Virus record (IMG/VR): IMGVR_UViG_3300032236_000910
Span: 1 to 39,913 of that record
DNA: 39,913 nucleotides
Strand: one strand, 5' to 3'
Source of the DNA: a virus
Numbering within the stretch: the stretch's first letter is position 1; every line of letters begins with the position of its first letter. Positions 15,777 to 22,507 of this stretch are shown here, piece after piece. The position numbers and the translations under genes are program-made. The notes below the pieces were generated by a model. It did no database searches. It saw only the letters and a list, made by a program, of their open reading frames with translations, and had not been told where the DNA came from.

Positions 15777-16052
15777 TTAGGGTCGAGTAATTAAATTACT
15801 CGCCAAGTTCTTTAATGTTTCATTTAATGCATCAATTTCGTCCATCTTGGCTATGCGCCAAGCGGCTTTCTCGCCATGCCAGCCCATGCGGGAGCCTTGG
15901 TGGCAGCTCTTGCATAAGGCCACCACTGCGTAACTACAGCTCTGTTTGATGTGATGGGCGTCCGATGGCCCGGGAGCCGCGCAGACGCTACAGGGTAGCT
16001 CTTTGATCCTGCCGATCCACTCGCGCTCCCCCTTAGTAAGCTTATTGTTCAC
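15777..16052 (-). CDS. HNH-type nuclease of the Ref-like (RecA-dependent) group
   Basis: This 91-aa protein has the order PCSVC (Cys21, Cys24), DAHHIK (Asp31, His33, His34), LCKSCHQG (Cys47, Cys50, His51) and WHG (His59). Two CxxC pairs around a His pair and a final His are typical of small HNH nucleases related to the P1 Ref protein and to DUF968-like proteins, which cut DNA in recombination. The start is GTG at 16052, overlapping the previous TGA. Its last codons contain the second palindrome copy. Confidence 0.75.
   Translation of the reverse strand: MNNKLTKGEREWIGRIKELPCSVCAAPGPSDAHHIKQSCSYAVVALCKSCHQGSRMGWHGEKAAWRIAKMDEIDALNETLKNLASNLITRP
15778..15802 (+). repeat. Palindromic repeat copy 2
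   Basis: CGAGTAATT-A-AATTACTCG (15784-15802) is a perfect 9+1+9 palindrome. Together with upstream bases from 15778 it matches copy 1 (minus strand of 11084-11106) at 22 of 23 positions. It lies in the last codons of the HNH gene. Confidence 0.75.
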
Positions 16053-16342
16053 AGCCCAAACTCAGTAGTGGGAAATTGAAAATATGGCGTACTAGCTGTA
16101 TCAACCTTTTCGGTAGCCGCTCCAGCTCCGTTGTTAAATGCCGCAAACGAATGTGTTTTTAGCTGATCCAGCAGGCCGGCGCACATGTTGTAGTGCAAAG
16201 GCGCATTAACCAGCTCTTGGTGACGCTCCATGAGTCCCTGCACTACATCGATCTGCTGTTGGATCATCATCATTACCGCCAGCCGGTGATCCCTTGCCAT
16301 TATTTCCTTGGCCCAAACTTTTTTCTCGTCTAATGGTTTCAT
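16049..16342 (-). CDS. Hypothetical protein, 97 aa
   Basis: The 97-aa product starts MKPLDEKKVWAKEIMARDHR. It is helical over residues 1-65 (MMMIQQQIDVVQGLMERHQE) and ends in a loose tail (STPYFQFPTTEFGL). The ATG follows AAGGAGAAAACA. It overlaps the HNH gene as GTGA. No family is recognised. Confidence 0.55.
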   Translation of the reverse strand: MKPLDEKKVWAKEIMARDHRLAVMMMIQQQIDVVQGLMERHQELVNAPLHYNMCAGLLDQLKTHSFAAFNNGAGAATEKVDTASTPYFQFPTTEFGL

Positions 16343-16352
16343 TGTTTTCTCC

Positions 16353-16688
16353 TTACATTACTGCTTTGTCCATAACCCGATTGCTGGCCTCTGTGGAGCG
16401 CCATACATCGATCCTAGCCTGCGCTGCTACCAATCCCCACCGTAACGTCTCTTCTTGCTCTGTGGCGGCTTCTATGCCCTTCAGGATCTCTACGTAAGCC
16501 GGATCGGCGTATGCTTCGATCTCCGCTGCAGCCACCGTCTTGATACCGGCGGTCATTGCGGCTTTCATAAGCATAGCCTTCTGAGACTTTCTATACTCTT
16601 CAAGGTATACCCTGCGGGACTTGGCAAGGGCATACTTAGCGCCCTGCGTGTACAGGTAGTCCACCGCATCATTGATATCGTCTGTCAT
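16353..16688 (-). CDS. Conserved phage hypothetical, 111 aa
   Basis: This all-helical protein has the segment EIEAYADPAYVEILKGIEAA (about residues 56-75) and ends WRSTEASNRVMDKAVM. Proteins with YADPxYxExLxGxxxATE and LRWxLVAAQARIxVWRxxEASNR recur in phages of Proteobacteria, where their role is not established. The ATG follows AAGGGTTAGTT, placed on the stop of the previous gene. Confidence 0.65.
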   Translation of the reverse strand: MTDDINDAVDYLYTQGAKYALAKSRRVYLEEYRKSQKAMLMKAAMTAGIKTVAAAEIEAYADPAYVEILKGIEAATEQEETLRWGLVAAQARIDVWRSTEASNRVMDKAVM

Positions 16689-16690
16689 AA

Positions 16691-16918
16691 CTAACCCTTC
16701 ATAAAACTCATCAGCTCTGCGTTAAGCTTTGCCTGTGCCCACTTTTGAGGGCCAGACAGTTGCATCAGAGCCAATGAAAATTGCACAAAGTTGTGAAGCT
16801 TTTCTAGCTCCCTCTCGTCTACTTCACCCTTACGGATGCTTTCTATTACGTTCGCCACGCCTATGCGATTGCCATCAACTACCGCCTGCCAATCATAGTC
16901 AAACTTTTTCTTCGGCAT
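16691..16918 (-). CDS. Hypothetical protein, 75 aa
   Basis: The product starts MPKKKFDYDWQAVVDGNRIG and is mostly helical (ESIRKGEVDERELEKLHNFV). It overlaps the preceding gene by 20 bp and ends with TAG two bases before the next ATG. There is no membrane segment or metal site. The function is unknown. Confidence 0.55.
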   Translation of the reverse strand: MPKKKFDYDWQAVVDGNRIGVANVIESIRKGEVDERELEKLHNFVQFSLALMQLSGPQKWAQAKLNAELMSFMKG

Positions 16919-17108
16919 TCTCTTCTTCCGTAGGCCATTGAGTTCTTATTACGGGTCTACCGCGCATGTCTTCTGAGCCTTTTATCATTGTTAGAAATTC
17001 CTCTAATCGAACTAGTGGCAGGTCTAACCCCTTTCCAGCAAATGCCTTGCCTGCGTCATACCCTGCAAGCCATGCTTTGGCCTCGGCTGGTGTGTATTCT
17101 TTATCCAT
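16899..17108 (-). CDS. Hypothetical protein, 69 aa
   Basis: The start chosen is the ATG at 17108. It has GGAGG six bases upstream and overlaps the previous TGA as TGATG. An upstream start has no ribosome binding site. The product begins MDKEYTPAEAKAWLAGYDAG and ends with acidic residues (WPTEEENAEEKV). The role is unknown. Confidence 0.55.
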   Translation of the reverse strand: MDKEYTPAEAKAWLAGYDAGKAFAGKGLDLPLVRLEEFLTMIKGSEDMRGRPVIRTQWPTEEENAEEKV

Positions 17109-17311
17109 CAGATCCTCCGTTGGCACATGAATGCCTGCACATCCACCCTGAATGCACCGGCGTATTTGCAGTCACCGATGATTCGGCTTTCAGTCTGTAT
17201 TTGACCCCAACTTATGCCAATAAAAAAAGTCAGTAGAGCTATGAATGATTTAGCCCATACACCAGCTAACCATTTCATAACTTCCCGATAATTAATGTTC
17301 TCAATCATCAT
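17108..17311 (-). CDS. Small membrane protein, 67 aa
   Basis: The product has one membrane helix at about residues 18-35 (VWAKSFIALLTFFIGISWGQ) and a short tail with two Cys. It overlaps the resolvase gene by 4 bp and the next by one base. A membrane-anchored early protein is inferred. Nothing identifies its partner. Confidence 0.55.
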   Translation of the reverse strand: MMIENINYREVMKWLAGVWAKSFIALLTFFIGISWGQIQTESRIIGDCKYAGAFRVDVQAFMCQRRI

Positions 17312-17760
17312 TTTCCGTACCTCGCAATTAGTGCAGCATCCGCATAAGCCTGACCTCTGGCTTTTGTATCAAGGTCACGCCACGTAGGCCACAGTTGAAT
17401 CGCTCTGGCTCGGGATGCGTCTTTATCCGTGCCAATCAAGCCTGCGGCCTTTTTCCACTTCTGTGGAGTCACCATTGTATGTGGAAGACCAAGAGCGCCT
17501 AGGACTCCCATGACAGTGCCGCAGCTATGCCCAAAATTAAACATCGATGTAACGCCCTGACCGGGCATTGCGTGTACCTGCTCGATATATACGTGATCTG
17601 GATACTTAGCCATATCCATAAAGTCAGTAAGTTCTGCAGCATTTACACGCTTGGCTGATCCCACCTGATACGTAGGCATCATCATCCATTCGATCGGGAC
17701 GTTGTCTTGCAATAGGACGATTGCGCCGGACGCACCGGGATCAATTCCAACTATCAGCAT
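17308..17760 (-). CDS. RuvC-like Holliday junction resolvase
   Basis: This 150-aa protein cuts branched DNA by family inference. It has an RNase H-type fold signature: GIDPGASGAI (Asp7), VYIEQVHAMPGQG (Glu60) and YADAALIA (Asp141). TPQKWKK (98-104) is also typical of phage RuvC relatives. The start is set at ATG 17760, with GGGAGCCAATA before it. A longer frame upstream adds sequence unlike the family. It would resolve concatemers before packaging or act in recombination with the exonuclease and SSB-like protein. Confidence 0.8.
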   Translation of the reverse strand: MLIVGIDPGASGAIVLLQDNVPIEWMMMPTYQVGSAKRVNAAELTDFMDMAKYPDHVYIEQVHAMPGQGVTSMFNFGHSCGTVMGVLGALGLPHTMVTPQKWKKAAGLIGTDKDASRARAIQLWPTWRDLDTKARGQAYADAALIARYGK

Positions 17761-18013
17761 TATTGGCTCCCGAGTAGTGCATCGTTCGATCCCTGTTAGC
17801 CTCTTCAAGACTGTGCATCTCGTCTTGGAACCTAGCCCTAAGCTCTTTCAAGGCCTTTAATGCCAGCTCGTCCTTACCGTGGTACATGATGCTGATCAGG
17901 TCGGCATCCGTGGCTCGATACATGATTTCCTTCAATGTTTTGACTTCGCTTGGCAGGATGCCGGGCTTGGTGTGGACTGATAGCCAGTAAGCAAAATTGT
18001 CTGACTCAATCAT
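17741..18013 (-). CDS. Hypothetical helical protein, 90 aa
   Basis: The start is ATG at 18013 behind AAGGGGGCAATC. The product begins MIESDNFAYWLSVHTKPGIL and is helical, with LALKALKELRARFQDEMHSL. It overlaps the resolvase start by 20 bp, so translation of the two is probably linked. No family is recognised. Confidence 0.55.
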   Translation of the reverse strand: MIESDNFAYWLSVHTKPGILPSEVKTLKEIMYRATDADLISIMYHGKDELALKALKELRARFQDEMHSLEEANRDRTMHYSGANNADSWN

Positions 18014-18273
18014 GATTGCCCCCTTGCGCGTATAGTTTCTTGAATAGCTTCCAGTGATGCCGCGCAAATCTTATGAAAGCCTACTGGTGTTTCTGGATAC
18101 CATTGCAATTGCCAGATTGAATCTTCCGCAATAGCCTTCTTCATTTCTTCTGGCGATATAAATTCTTCTTCAAAACCTCTGTTATAAATGTATTCTTCAG
18201 CAGACTCATAAAAGTCTCGATGTTCATTGTGCGTCAAATACAAACCGCATTTATGTTTTGGTAACCAATTCAC
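18010..18273 (-). CDS. Phage hypothetical with WYPxTPVGFH segment, 87 aa
   Basis: The start is GTG at 18273, overlapping the TGA of the gene before. The product contains LYLTHNEHRDFYESAEEYIY (about 12-31) and IWQLQWYPETPVGFHKICAA (about 53-72), a pattern I recognise from many phage hypotheticals. It ends IRARGQS, matching the end of the preceding protein. The bases for the final ARGQ also form the ribosome binding site of the next gene. Confidence 0.6.
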   Translation of the reverse strand: MNWLPKHKCGLYLTHNEHRDFYESAEEYIYNRGFEEEFISPEEMKKAIAEDSIWQLQWYPETPVGFHKICAASLEAIQETIRARGQS

Positions 18274-18464
18274 CCCTGCCCCCTTGCGCGGATACGGTCA
18301 CGCAGTTCAAAATATTGAGGTGGTATCAATTCAGCACACGCTTCGCGCTCTGCTGCTGCGACTATGTATGCAAAGCGTTCATAGTATGGATCAAACCAGT
18401 TTAAATCCCATGAATCAGGAACACCAGCCTCACGCGCCATGCGGATAACGTCATCCTTATTCAT
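18270..18464 (-). CDS. Phage EREACA/RARGQ small protein, 64 aa
   Basis: The product starts MNKDDVIRMAREAGVPDSWD, has FAYIVAAAEREACAELI (about 31-47), and ends IRARGQG. This AAxEREACA plus IRARG layout is common in phages of Proteobacteria and has no assigned function. Related modules occur in the genes at 22256 and 27067. It overlaps the previous gene by 4 bp. Confidence 0.65.
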   Translation of the reverse strand: MNKDDVIRMAREAGVPDSWDLNWFDPYYERFAYIVAAAEREACAELIPPQYFELRDRIRARGQG

Positions 18465-18724
18465 TTCTTACCCCTCAGATCAAAGAACTCGCATCTTTGT
18501 AATGTGAACCGCAAAGGCCGCTTCCGGTAAACAGAACACAACACCTTTGCCGGCTGATATTTTGTGCACTCAAAGCAGACTCTACGGTCATCGCCCTCAG
18601 CATCTCTGACTAGCATCGCTTCTGCTAAATCCTCGGCCTCTTGTTCGTCTAGGCCTTCTTTAATAAATATTTTTACCCTGCGTGCATAGGTTTCCAACTC
18701 TGGTGCTGACCATGCTCTTCCCAT
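18461..18724 (-). CDS. Small Cys4 zinc-binding protein, 87 aa
   Basis: The first half is helical (LDEQEAEDLAEAMLVRDAEG). The second half has four Cys in CFECTKYQPAKVLC and LQRCEFF. The GDDRRVCxEC and LQRC pattern is frequent in phage proteins and suggests a zinc-ribbon-like fold. It is the first gene after promoter C, with TGGAGGATAT before the ATG. The function is unknown. Confidence 0.65.
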   Translation of the reverse strand: MGRAWSAPELETYARRVKIFIKEGLDEQEAEDLAEAMLVRDAEGDDRRVCFECTKYQPAKVLCSVYRKRPLRFTLQRCEFFDLRGKK

Positions 18725-18740
18725 ATATCCTCCATTAAGC

Positions 18741-18778
18741 CCACACGTTGTGGTAGGAAGAATATAACACGAAATTAG
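18741..18778 (-). promoter_or_regulatory. Early promoter C with leader hairpin
   Basis: The leftward core at 18761-18778 reads CTAATTTCGTGTTATATT. The TATATT -10 has TG one base before it, and TTGAGA stands 16 bases upstream as a fair -35. The CTAA supplies the TAA stop of the gene before. The leader hairpin CCACA-ACG-TGTGG covers 18741-18753. Confidence 0.7.
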
Positions 18779-18993
18779 ATAATCTCAATAACAGAATTTA
18801 CTCTGTCAATATTCATGGTGCCAATACATTCAATATTCCAATCCTTTCCATTCGGGTCTTGCTGAGTCCATGATGGGACTTGTATCCATACTTCCTTGCA
18901 TAGATATTCTTTTTTATCGTCGAATACGCGCCACTTGTGGTCTACGGTTCCACGCTCACCAGCTCGGGTGTTGTATCTGATTCTGAACTTCAT
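18775..18993 (-). CDS. Hypothetical beta-rich protein, 72 aa
   Basis: The product starts MKFRIRYNTRAGERGTVDHK and looks like a small beta-sheet protein (WRVFDDKKEYLCKEVWIQVP). The ATG overlaps the oxygenase stop, so the two are coupled. The stop is part of promoter C. No family is recognised. Confidence 0.6.
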   Translation of the reverse strand: MKFRIRYNTRAGERGTVDHKWRVFDDKKEYLCKEVWIQVPSWTQQDPNGKDWNIECIGTMNIDRVNSVIEII

Positions 18994-19619
18994 ATGATTT
19001 CTACCTCTGGCTCTGCAGCCTGCGGAGCTGGCGCCACCGATATGTTCATGTGAACGAACTTCATCGGCTTCTCGCTGTTTAGATTCCGGCTAAAGCTATG
19101 CGGTAGCCAGCTCGGCGTGAAAATAATTACGCCTTCTTTAGGACTAAACACGCCCAATGGGGATGCAGGAGTCATCTTGTCTTCATCAGCCTGCGGCAGA
19201 TTAATTATTACCTTCGCAGCTCGTGGGTCGTACACCACCAGCTTGCAGGCCTTGTCAGGGACTTCCAAAAAATAGAACGCACTGATCTGCGCTCCAGCGC
19301 CATGGATATGCTGCTCCATGCTGCTCTGAAAGTTGTGTTCCTGCGTCCACATCTCCGTAAAGTAGGTCACCAGCCTGTCCATCGCGTAGCCCTGCGAGGC
19401 CAAGATATTCCATGCCGTCTGAGATACGTACTGCGCAAACTCCAACGCCTGCGGCTCGTTCGAGAAGTCATGCGTCATCACCGTCATTTTCTTCCCATGA
19501 CAGTCTTTTGAAACCTCTAGGTATTTGTCCGACACAGCCCGAATGGGCTCAAGAAATTCTGTTTTCTCGACAGCGTAGATGGTGGTTGCGAAGTAATTGA
19601 TTTCTTCCAGTTGATCCAT
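18990..19619 (-). CDS. 2-oxoglutarate/Fe(II)-dependent oxygenase
   Basis: This 209-aa protein probably hydroxylates a protein or a small substrate using iron, oxygen and 2-oxoglutarate. The C-terminal half fits the putative 2OG-Fe(II) oxygenase group common in phages. MEQHIHGAGAQISAFYFLEV (101-120) carries the first metal-side histidines (His104/His106). LVVYDPRAA follows, and GVIIFTPSWLPHSFSRNLNS (163-182) carries the distal His174. An Arg or Lys after it should bind 2-oxoglutarate, and FVHMNIS is the closing strand. It has its own promoter (D) and GGAGGCATC before the ATG. The substrate is unknown. Confidence 0.75.
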   Translation of the reverse strand: MDQLEEINYFATTIYAVEKTEFLEPIRAVSDKYLEVSKDCHGKKMTVMTHDFSNEPQALEFAQYVSQTAWNILASQGYAMDRLVTYFTEMWTQEHNFQSSMEQHIHGAGAQISAFYFLEVPDKACKLVVYDPRAAKVIINLPQADEDKMTPASPLGVFSPKEGVIIFTPSWLPHSFSRNLNSEKPMKFVHMNISVAPAPQAAEPEVEII

Positions 19620-19643
19620 GATGCCTCCGTGATTGATCGTAAG

Positions 19644-19661
19644 AGTCTAACACGGGATTAG
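19644..19661 (-). promoter_or_regulatory. Early promoter D
   Basis: The leftward core reads CTAATCCCGTGTTAGACT. CTAA and TTAG form an inverted repeat with a 7-base gap, as at promoter E. The -10 is TAGACT with TG one base before it. It lies 25 bases before the oxygenase start, so the leader is very short. Confidence 0.6.
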
Positions 19662-19956
19662 GGTCTGGCTCGGGGATTTTGGGGGGACTTACCCCGCCTT
19701 ATTTTATTTTCACCCAAAGACCCCCCTACCCCACGAGAGAGTAGAGAGGGAAGGTGCTTCACCCCACAAGAGTGGATCGTCATGCTACGGATTGATTACC
19801 GTATGCCCCTCGGCTTGACGATGCGACCAGCCGCACGGATTATTAAGGATCTGCCCCCGCTCACAAACTTCGTGGCTTACCGTGTACTCTTTTCTTCCGC
19901 GCCCTCGAGTGTGAAGTCTTTCTATCGTGCGGAGTACGGGTAGGCAGAAAGCAAAA
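19662..19956. other. Non-coding stretch with inverted repeats
   Basis: No convincing gene is seen. Short frames here are Arg/Ser-rich without acidic residues, as expected of untranslated sequence. Visible structure: G6 at 19681-19686 against C6 at 19721-19726, and a nested element with outer arms ATCGTCA/TGACGAT (19776-19782 and 19816-19822) around TACGG/CCGTA (19786-19790 and 19799-19803). The next block, 19953-20095, continues the pattern. A replication origin or regulatory RNA would fit, but neither is shown. Confidence 0.5.
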
Positions 19957-20052
19957 AACCCTTATGGGAACGAGCTTTAGGCTTGGTTGCCGCATACGAG
20001 TCTGCACTGACAGATTTTCGCAGCTTTGACGAAGCCCGCTCCCATAAGGGTT
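19953..20052 (-). ncRNA. Structured RNA or long-loop terminator
   Basis: In leftward RNA the arms 20034-20052 and 19957-19975 pair over 19 bp. Two of the pairs are G-U, and the same positions would be A-C mismatches if the other strand were transcribed. Six T (19953-19958, partly inside the stem) follow. The 58-nt loop can form a further GCTGC/GCGGC stem enclosing TCTG/CAGA. It ends the replication operon and could be an intrinsic terminator, a small stable RNA, or both. Confidence 0.55.
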
Positions 20053-20074
20053 CGGATGTCGTTTCAGTGAACTA

Positions 20075-20095
20075 CGACGGGTTACCAAGCCGTCG
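20075..20095. repeat. Perfect 6-bp hairpin upstream of the structured RNA
   Basis: CGACGG and CCGTCG flank a 9-base loop (GTTACCAAG on the plus strand). It lies 25 bases after the stop of the primase-like gene and 22 bases before the 19-bp stem, within the same leftward transcript. Confidence 0.5.
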
Positions 20096-20119
20096 ATATG
20101 CGTATTCTACTGCAAACTA

Positions 20120-20977
20120 CTATACAGGTGTCAATACACCCATAAGCTTCCTTACCACCGCAAACAGGCCATGTTTGTGATGCAGGTCATTAGCGTCAAA
20201 TCCCTCTTCATCAGCCATCACCCAAGGGCATCCTGTGGCCTCTGCAGCCTTGGCGCCTGTGCCGCTTGCGTCGTTATCCGCAAAGATCATTACCTTGCCG
20301 GGTATCTGGCCTGCCACCGCCGTCAGGTTCCCAGCACTAAAGCAAACCACCACCGAGGCCTGCATACCGCAGCTTCTGAGCGCGTGATAAACGCTCAGGC
20401 CTGTTGCATACCCCTCGACCAGCCAAGTCTCACCAGCGTCCTTTACGCCCATCCTAAAGACCGCATTCTTAGCTCTCATGCCTGTCAGCATCTTCTTTAC
20501 ATACTTGCGCTCGTCGCTGTCCCAAATAATCTGCTGATAGCCCTGCAGCTTATTGGTCGCCACGTTACGCATTGGGATCAGTAGGACGTCATCCAACACA
20601 AACCCCTTCTCAGCGCCAAACCCCTTAGCCCTCAGATAAGGGTGCTCTTCAAGCTTGGCACTACGCAGGATCATGTCAGCCTTCAATGCTGTCTGCTCAT
20701 ACCTGTGCTGCTGCTCAGATTGCTGAGATTGGCGTTTAGCAGCCCACTGGCGCTTTTCCTCGTATGTCCAAGGCTTGGCATTAGGATCGCTGTACCAAAC
20801 GACCCTAGCCTCGCCTGACCAGTTCATGACCCATCCCCGCTGACCATCCCAAAAGTAGGCGCCATTGTCTGAGCGTGGCTTCTCAGTAGTCCCGCACCGC
20901 TTGATCCGATCAGACGGACTCAGCTTGTTGTAGTCGATCTCCACGCCATGGCTGCGTGCAAAGTCTATAAATGTCAT
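20120..20977 (-). CDS. Toprim-domain protein, probable primase
   Basis: This 285-aa protein has a Toprim signature: WLVEGYATGLSVYHAL (185-200, Glu188) and KVMIFADNDASGTG (228-241, Asp234 and Asp236). The N-terminal part resembles the front domain of phage primase-like proteins (FIDFARSHGVEID, then GAYFWDGQRGWVMNWS), but no four-Cys zinc site is seen. No helicase domain is attached. A separate SF2 helicase lies in the same operon. It probably makes primers for phage replication. The start overlaps the previous TGA as ATGA. Confidence 0.8.
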   Translation of the reverse strand: MTFIDFARSHGVEIDYNKLSPSDRIKRCGTTEKPRSDNGAYFWDGQRGWVMNWSGEARVVWYSDPNAKPWTYEEKRQWAAKRQSQQSEQQHRYEQTALKADMILRSAKLEEHPYLRAKGFGAEKGFVLDDVLLIPMRNVATNKLQGYQQIIWDSDERKYVKKMLTGMRAKNAVFRMGVKDAGETWLVEGYATGLSVYHALRSCGMQASVVVCFSAGNLTAVAGQIPGKVMIFADNDASGTGAKAAEATGCPWVMADEEGFDANDLHHKHGLFAVVRKLMGVLTPV

Positions 20978-21132
20978 GCGCCTTCACCCCAGTAAAGTTC
21001 TAGCCAATCGTCGTATGCCGCCCAGCATAGCAGCCAGCCCCACATTAAATCTTCGTTCTTGGATACATCGCAGTAATATTGAGCCATACGTAAGCAAGTA
21101 TTCTGCGATGGTGGTGGAGATTTATAAGCCAT
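20974..21132 (-). CDS. Small Trp-rich protein, 52 aa
   Basis: The frame runs from ATG at 21132 to TGA at 20974-20976, with both ends overlapping neighbours. The product starts MAYKSPPPSQNTCLRMAQYY and has MWGWLLCWAAYDDWLELYWG, which contains six Trp. This amphipathic segment could touch a membrane or a protein groove. It is coupled to the primase gene. The function is unknown. Confidence 0.55.
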   Translation of the reverse strand: MAYKSPPPSQNTCLRMAQYYCDVSKNEDLMWGWLLCWAAYDDWLELYWGEGA

Positions 21133-21388
21133 TTTTTTCCTTCAAAGCTTGCTCAATTCGTTTTGCATCAAGCAATAGTTGTTTGTGGTTGTAATCAGCA
21201 TCGCCCACATAAGTACCAAATATTCCAAAGATTTCATCATCAGTTAAAGATTGCCACTCACGCTGTGATGGCTCGTGATAAACCCTAAGTATTTCATTCT
21301 CTTTTAATGGGTTTAACACCTCAACAAAGTCTCTCCCCCATTTAGCGGTAGCGTCTATAAATTCGTGTTGACCTAGTTCTTTATCCAC
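21122..21388 (-). CDS. Protein with WxSLTDDEI module, 88 aa
   Basis: The start chosen is GTG at 21388, preceded by AAGGAG at seven bases. Longer in-frame starts would run through the lipoprotein gene. The product starts MDKELGQHEFIDATAKWGRD, then REWQSLTDDEIFGIFG (about 43-58), and ends RIEQALKEKNGL. The same W-SLT-D-DI plus LKEKN ending occurs in the HTH fusion protein at 21554. The module is frequent in phage proteins, without known function. Confidence 0.6.
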   Translation of the reverse strand: MDKELGQHEFIDATAKWGRDFVEVLNPLKENEILRVYHEPSQREWQSLTDDEIFGIFGTYVGDADYNHKQLLLDAKRIEQALKEKNGL

Positions 21389-21557
21389 TGTTTTTCTCCT
21401 TCGTAACGCATTCATAAATTTGGTATTGAACTGGATAAAAGAACTTTCCATTGTTTTGAATAACTGTAGTAGTTCCCATATAAACCTCAATACCACCTCG
21501 CTCTTCACAGCTTTGTCCACATCCAGCAAGCACCAAACAAAGCGCAAGCCATCTCAT
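21381..21557 (-). CDS. Small lipoprotein, 58 aa
   Basis: The ATG at 21557 follows AAAGGAGAAGAACAC. The product starts MRWLALCLVLAGCGQSCEER: a short hydrophobic signal and the lipobox LVLAGC place Cys13 as the lipidated residue. The remaining 45 residues include two more Cys. It overlaps the HTH gene stop (ATGA). Small phage lipoproteins can act in superinfection exclusion or lysis. No choice can be made here. Confidence 0.65.
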   Translation of the reverse strand: MRWLALCLVLAGCGQSCEERGGIEVYMGTTTVIQNNGKFFYPVQYQIYECVTKEKNSG

Positions 21558-22243
21558 GTGTTCTTCTCCTTTAGCTTGGACTCAACAACTTGGTAAACCG
21601 AAATAAAAAAATTGTATGGCATGTAATCAAAACTTTTTTTGTAATTTTCGTTATATGCGTCACTAATATCGTCATTAGTAAGACTTATCCATTCACGATT
21701 TTGTCGTGCAGCCATATCCATCAATCGATTGACTTGTTCTTGCGTGTATCCAATCTGCGACTCTTCGTAGAGTGCCACCTGATTTTCATGTTTAGCTCTT
21801 GAAAAAATTTCGTCATATCCAATTAACCCCGCTAAGTCAGGACGATCAAACCATATCTTATCGACCCACGCCACAGGCTCAGGATTGACTTGAGGGTGCT
21901 CCGTCGATGTCAACGCCACACCATCCTGAGCCATGGCTACAGGGTCGCCAAACACCTCAACAAAACTTGCTGGTGGAAACTCAGGCACTGTTAATTTTTT
22001 AGGTTGCTTCTCGGCTTTCTTTTCTTTGTATGCTTTTTTGTATTCGTTGTAGTAATTGACTAGCTTGTGATAATCGACTTTCAACGCCTCCGACAATCTT
22101 TTTAAATTTTCTTTGGTAGGCGCACCCTCTGAAGCTTCCCATAAACTAATCGCACTTATGGATACACCCATTAATTTTGACAACATTGTTTGGGTGATTC
22201 CAAGCTTCTTACGATATTTTTTGATGTATGAGCCTAAGTTCAT
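21554..22243 (-). CDS. HTH regulator fused to two phage modules
   Basis: This 229-aa protein has three parts. Residues 1-62 are an XRE-family helix-turn-helix (GITQTMLSKLMGVSISAISL, then WEASEGAPTKENLKRLSEAL). Residues 115-160 carry PEPVAWVDKIWFD and NQVALYE, a PVAW-type module frequent in phage proteins. Residues 180-229 carry REWISLTNDDI and end ESKLKEKNT. The first part should bind DNA as a repressor. The other parts may sense or contact partners. The ATG follows AAAAGGAGAAAAAA. It is a candidate regulator of the early promoters. Confidence 0.7.
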   Translation of the reverse strand: MNLGSYIKKYRKKLGITQTMLSKLMGVSISAISLWEASEGAPTKENLKRLSEALKVDYHKLVNYYNEYKKAYKEKKAEKQPKKLTVPEFPPASFVEVFGDPVAMAQDGVALTSTEHPQVNPEPVAWVDKIWFDRPDLAGLIGYDEIFSRAKHENQVALYEESQIGYTQEQVNRLMDMAARQNREWISLTNDDISDAYNENYKKSFDYMPYNFFISVYQVVESKLKEKNT

Positions 22244-22255
22244 TTTTTTCTCCTT

Positions 22256-22507
22256 TTATTGACGTTGTGATGGGATACGGTTACGGATTGCTTCGCCTAA
22301 CTTCTCTATATCAACGCAAGCATCAGCCAGCTTGGCGCACTCTTCACGCTCAATCATGATGGCCTGCTTAGTAGTCTCAATAGCTATTGTCATAATCTCA
22401 GCACGAGCCAACGCTAATGCCTCGTCAAACTCTTGCTGAGTAAACAAATCAACTGCGCCTGAGCCATTCAACAGTCGTTTAGCCAGTGGGCTTAATTCGT
22501 TAGTCAT
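22256..22507 (-). CDS. EREECA-type small phage protein, 83 aa
   Basis: The product starts MTNELSPLAKRLLNGSGAVD and is helical. Its C-terminal part IEREECAKLADACVDIEKLG plus EAIRNRIPSQRQ is the same module as in the 64-aa protein at 18270. The ATG overlaps the previous TGA as TGATG. The function is unknown. Confidence 0.6.
   Translation of the reverse strand: MTNELSPLAKRLLNGSGAVDLFTQQEFDEALALARAEIMTIAIETTKQAIMIEREECAKLADACVDIEKLGEAIRNRIPSQRQ

Noticed and set aside
19861-20088. A 75-codon leftward open frame in the non-coding island
   Set aside because: The translation is Arg/Ser/Pro-rich with only one acidic residue, runs through the 19-bp stem and has no good ribosome binding site.
19983-20180. 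A 65-codon rightward open frame across the same island
   Set aside because: It runs into the end of the primase-like gene on the other strand, has no ribosome binding site and crosses the inverted repeat. It is most likely chance.
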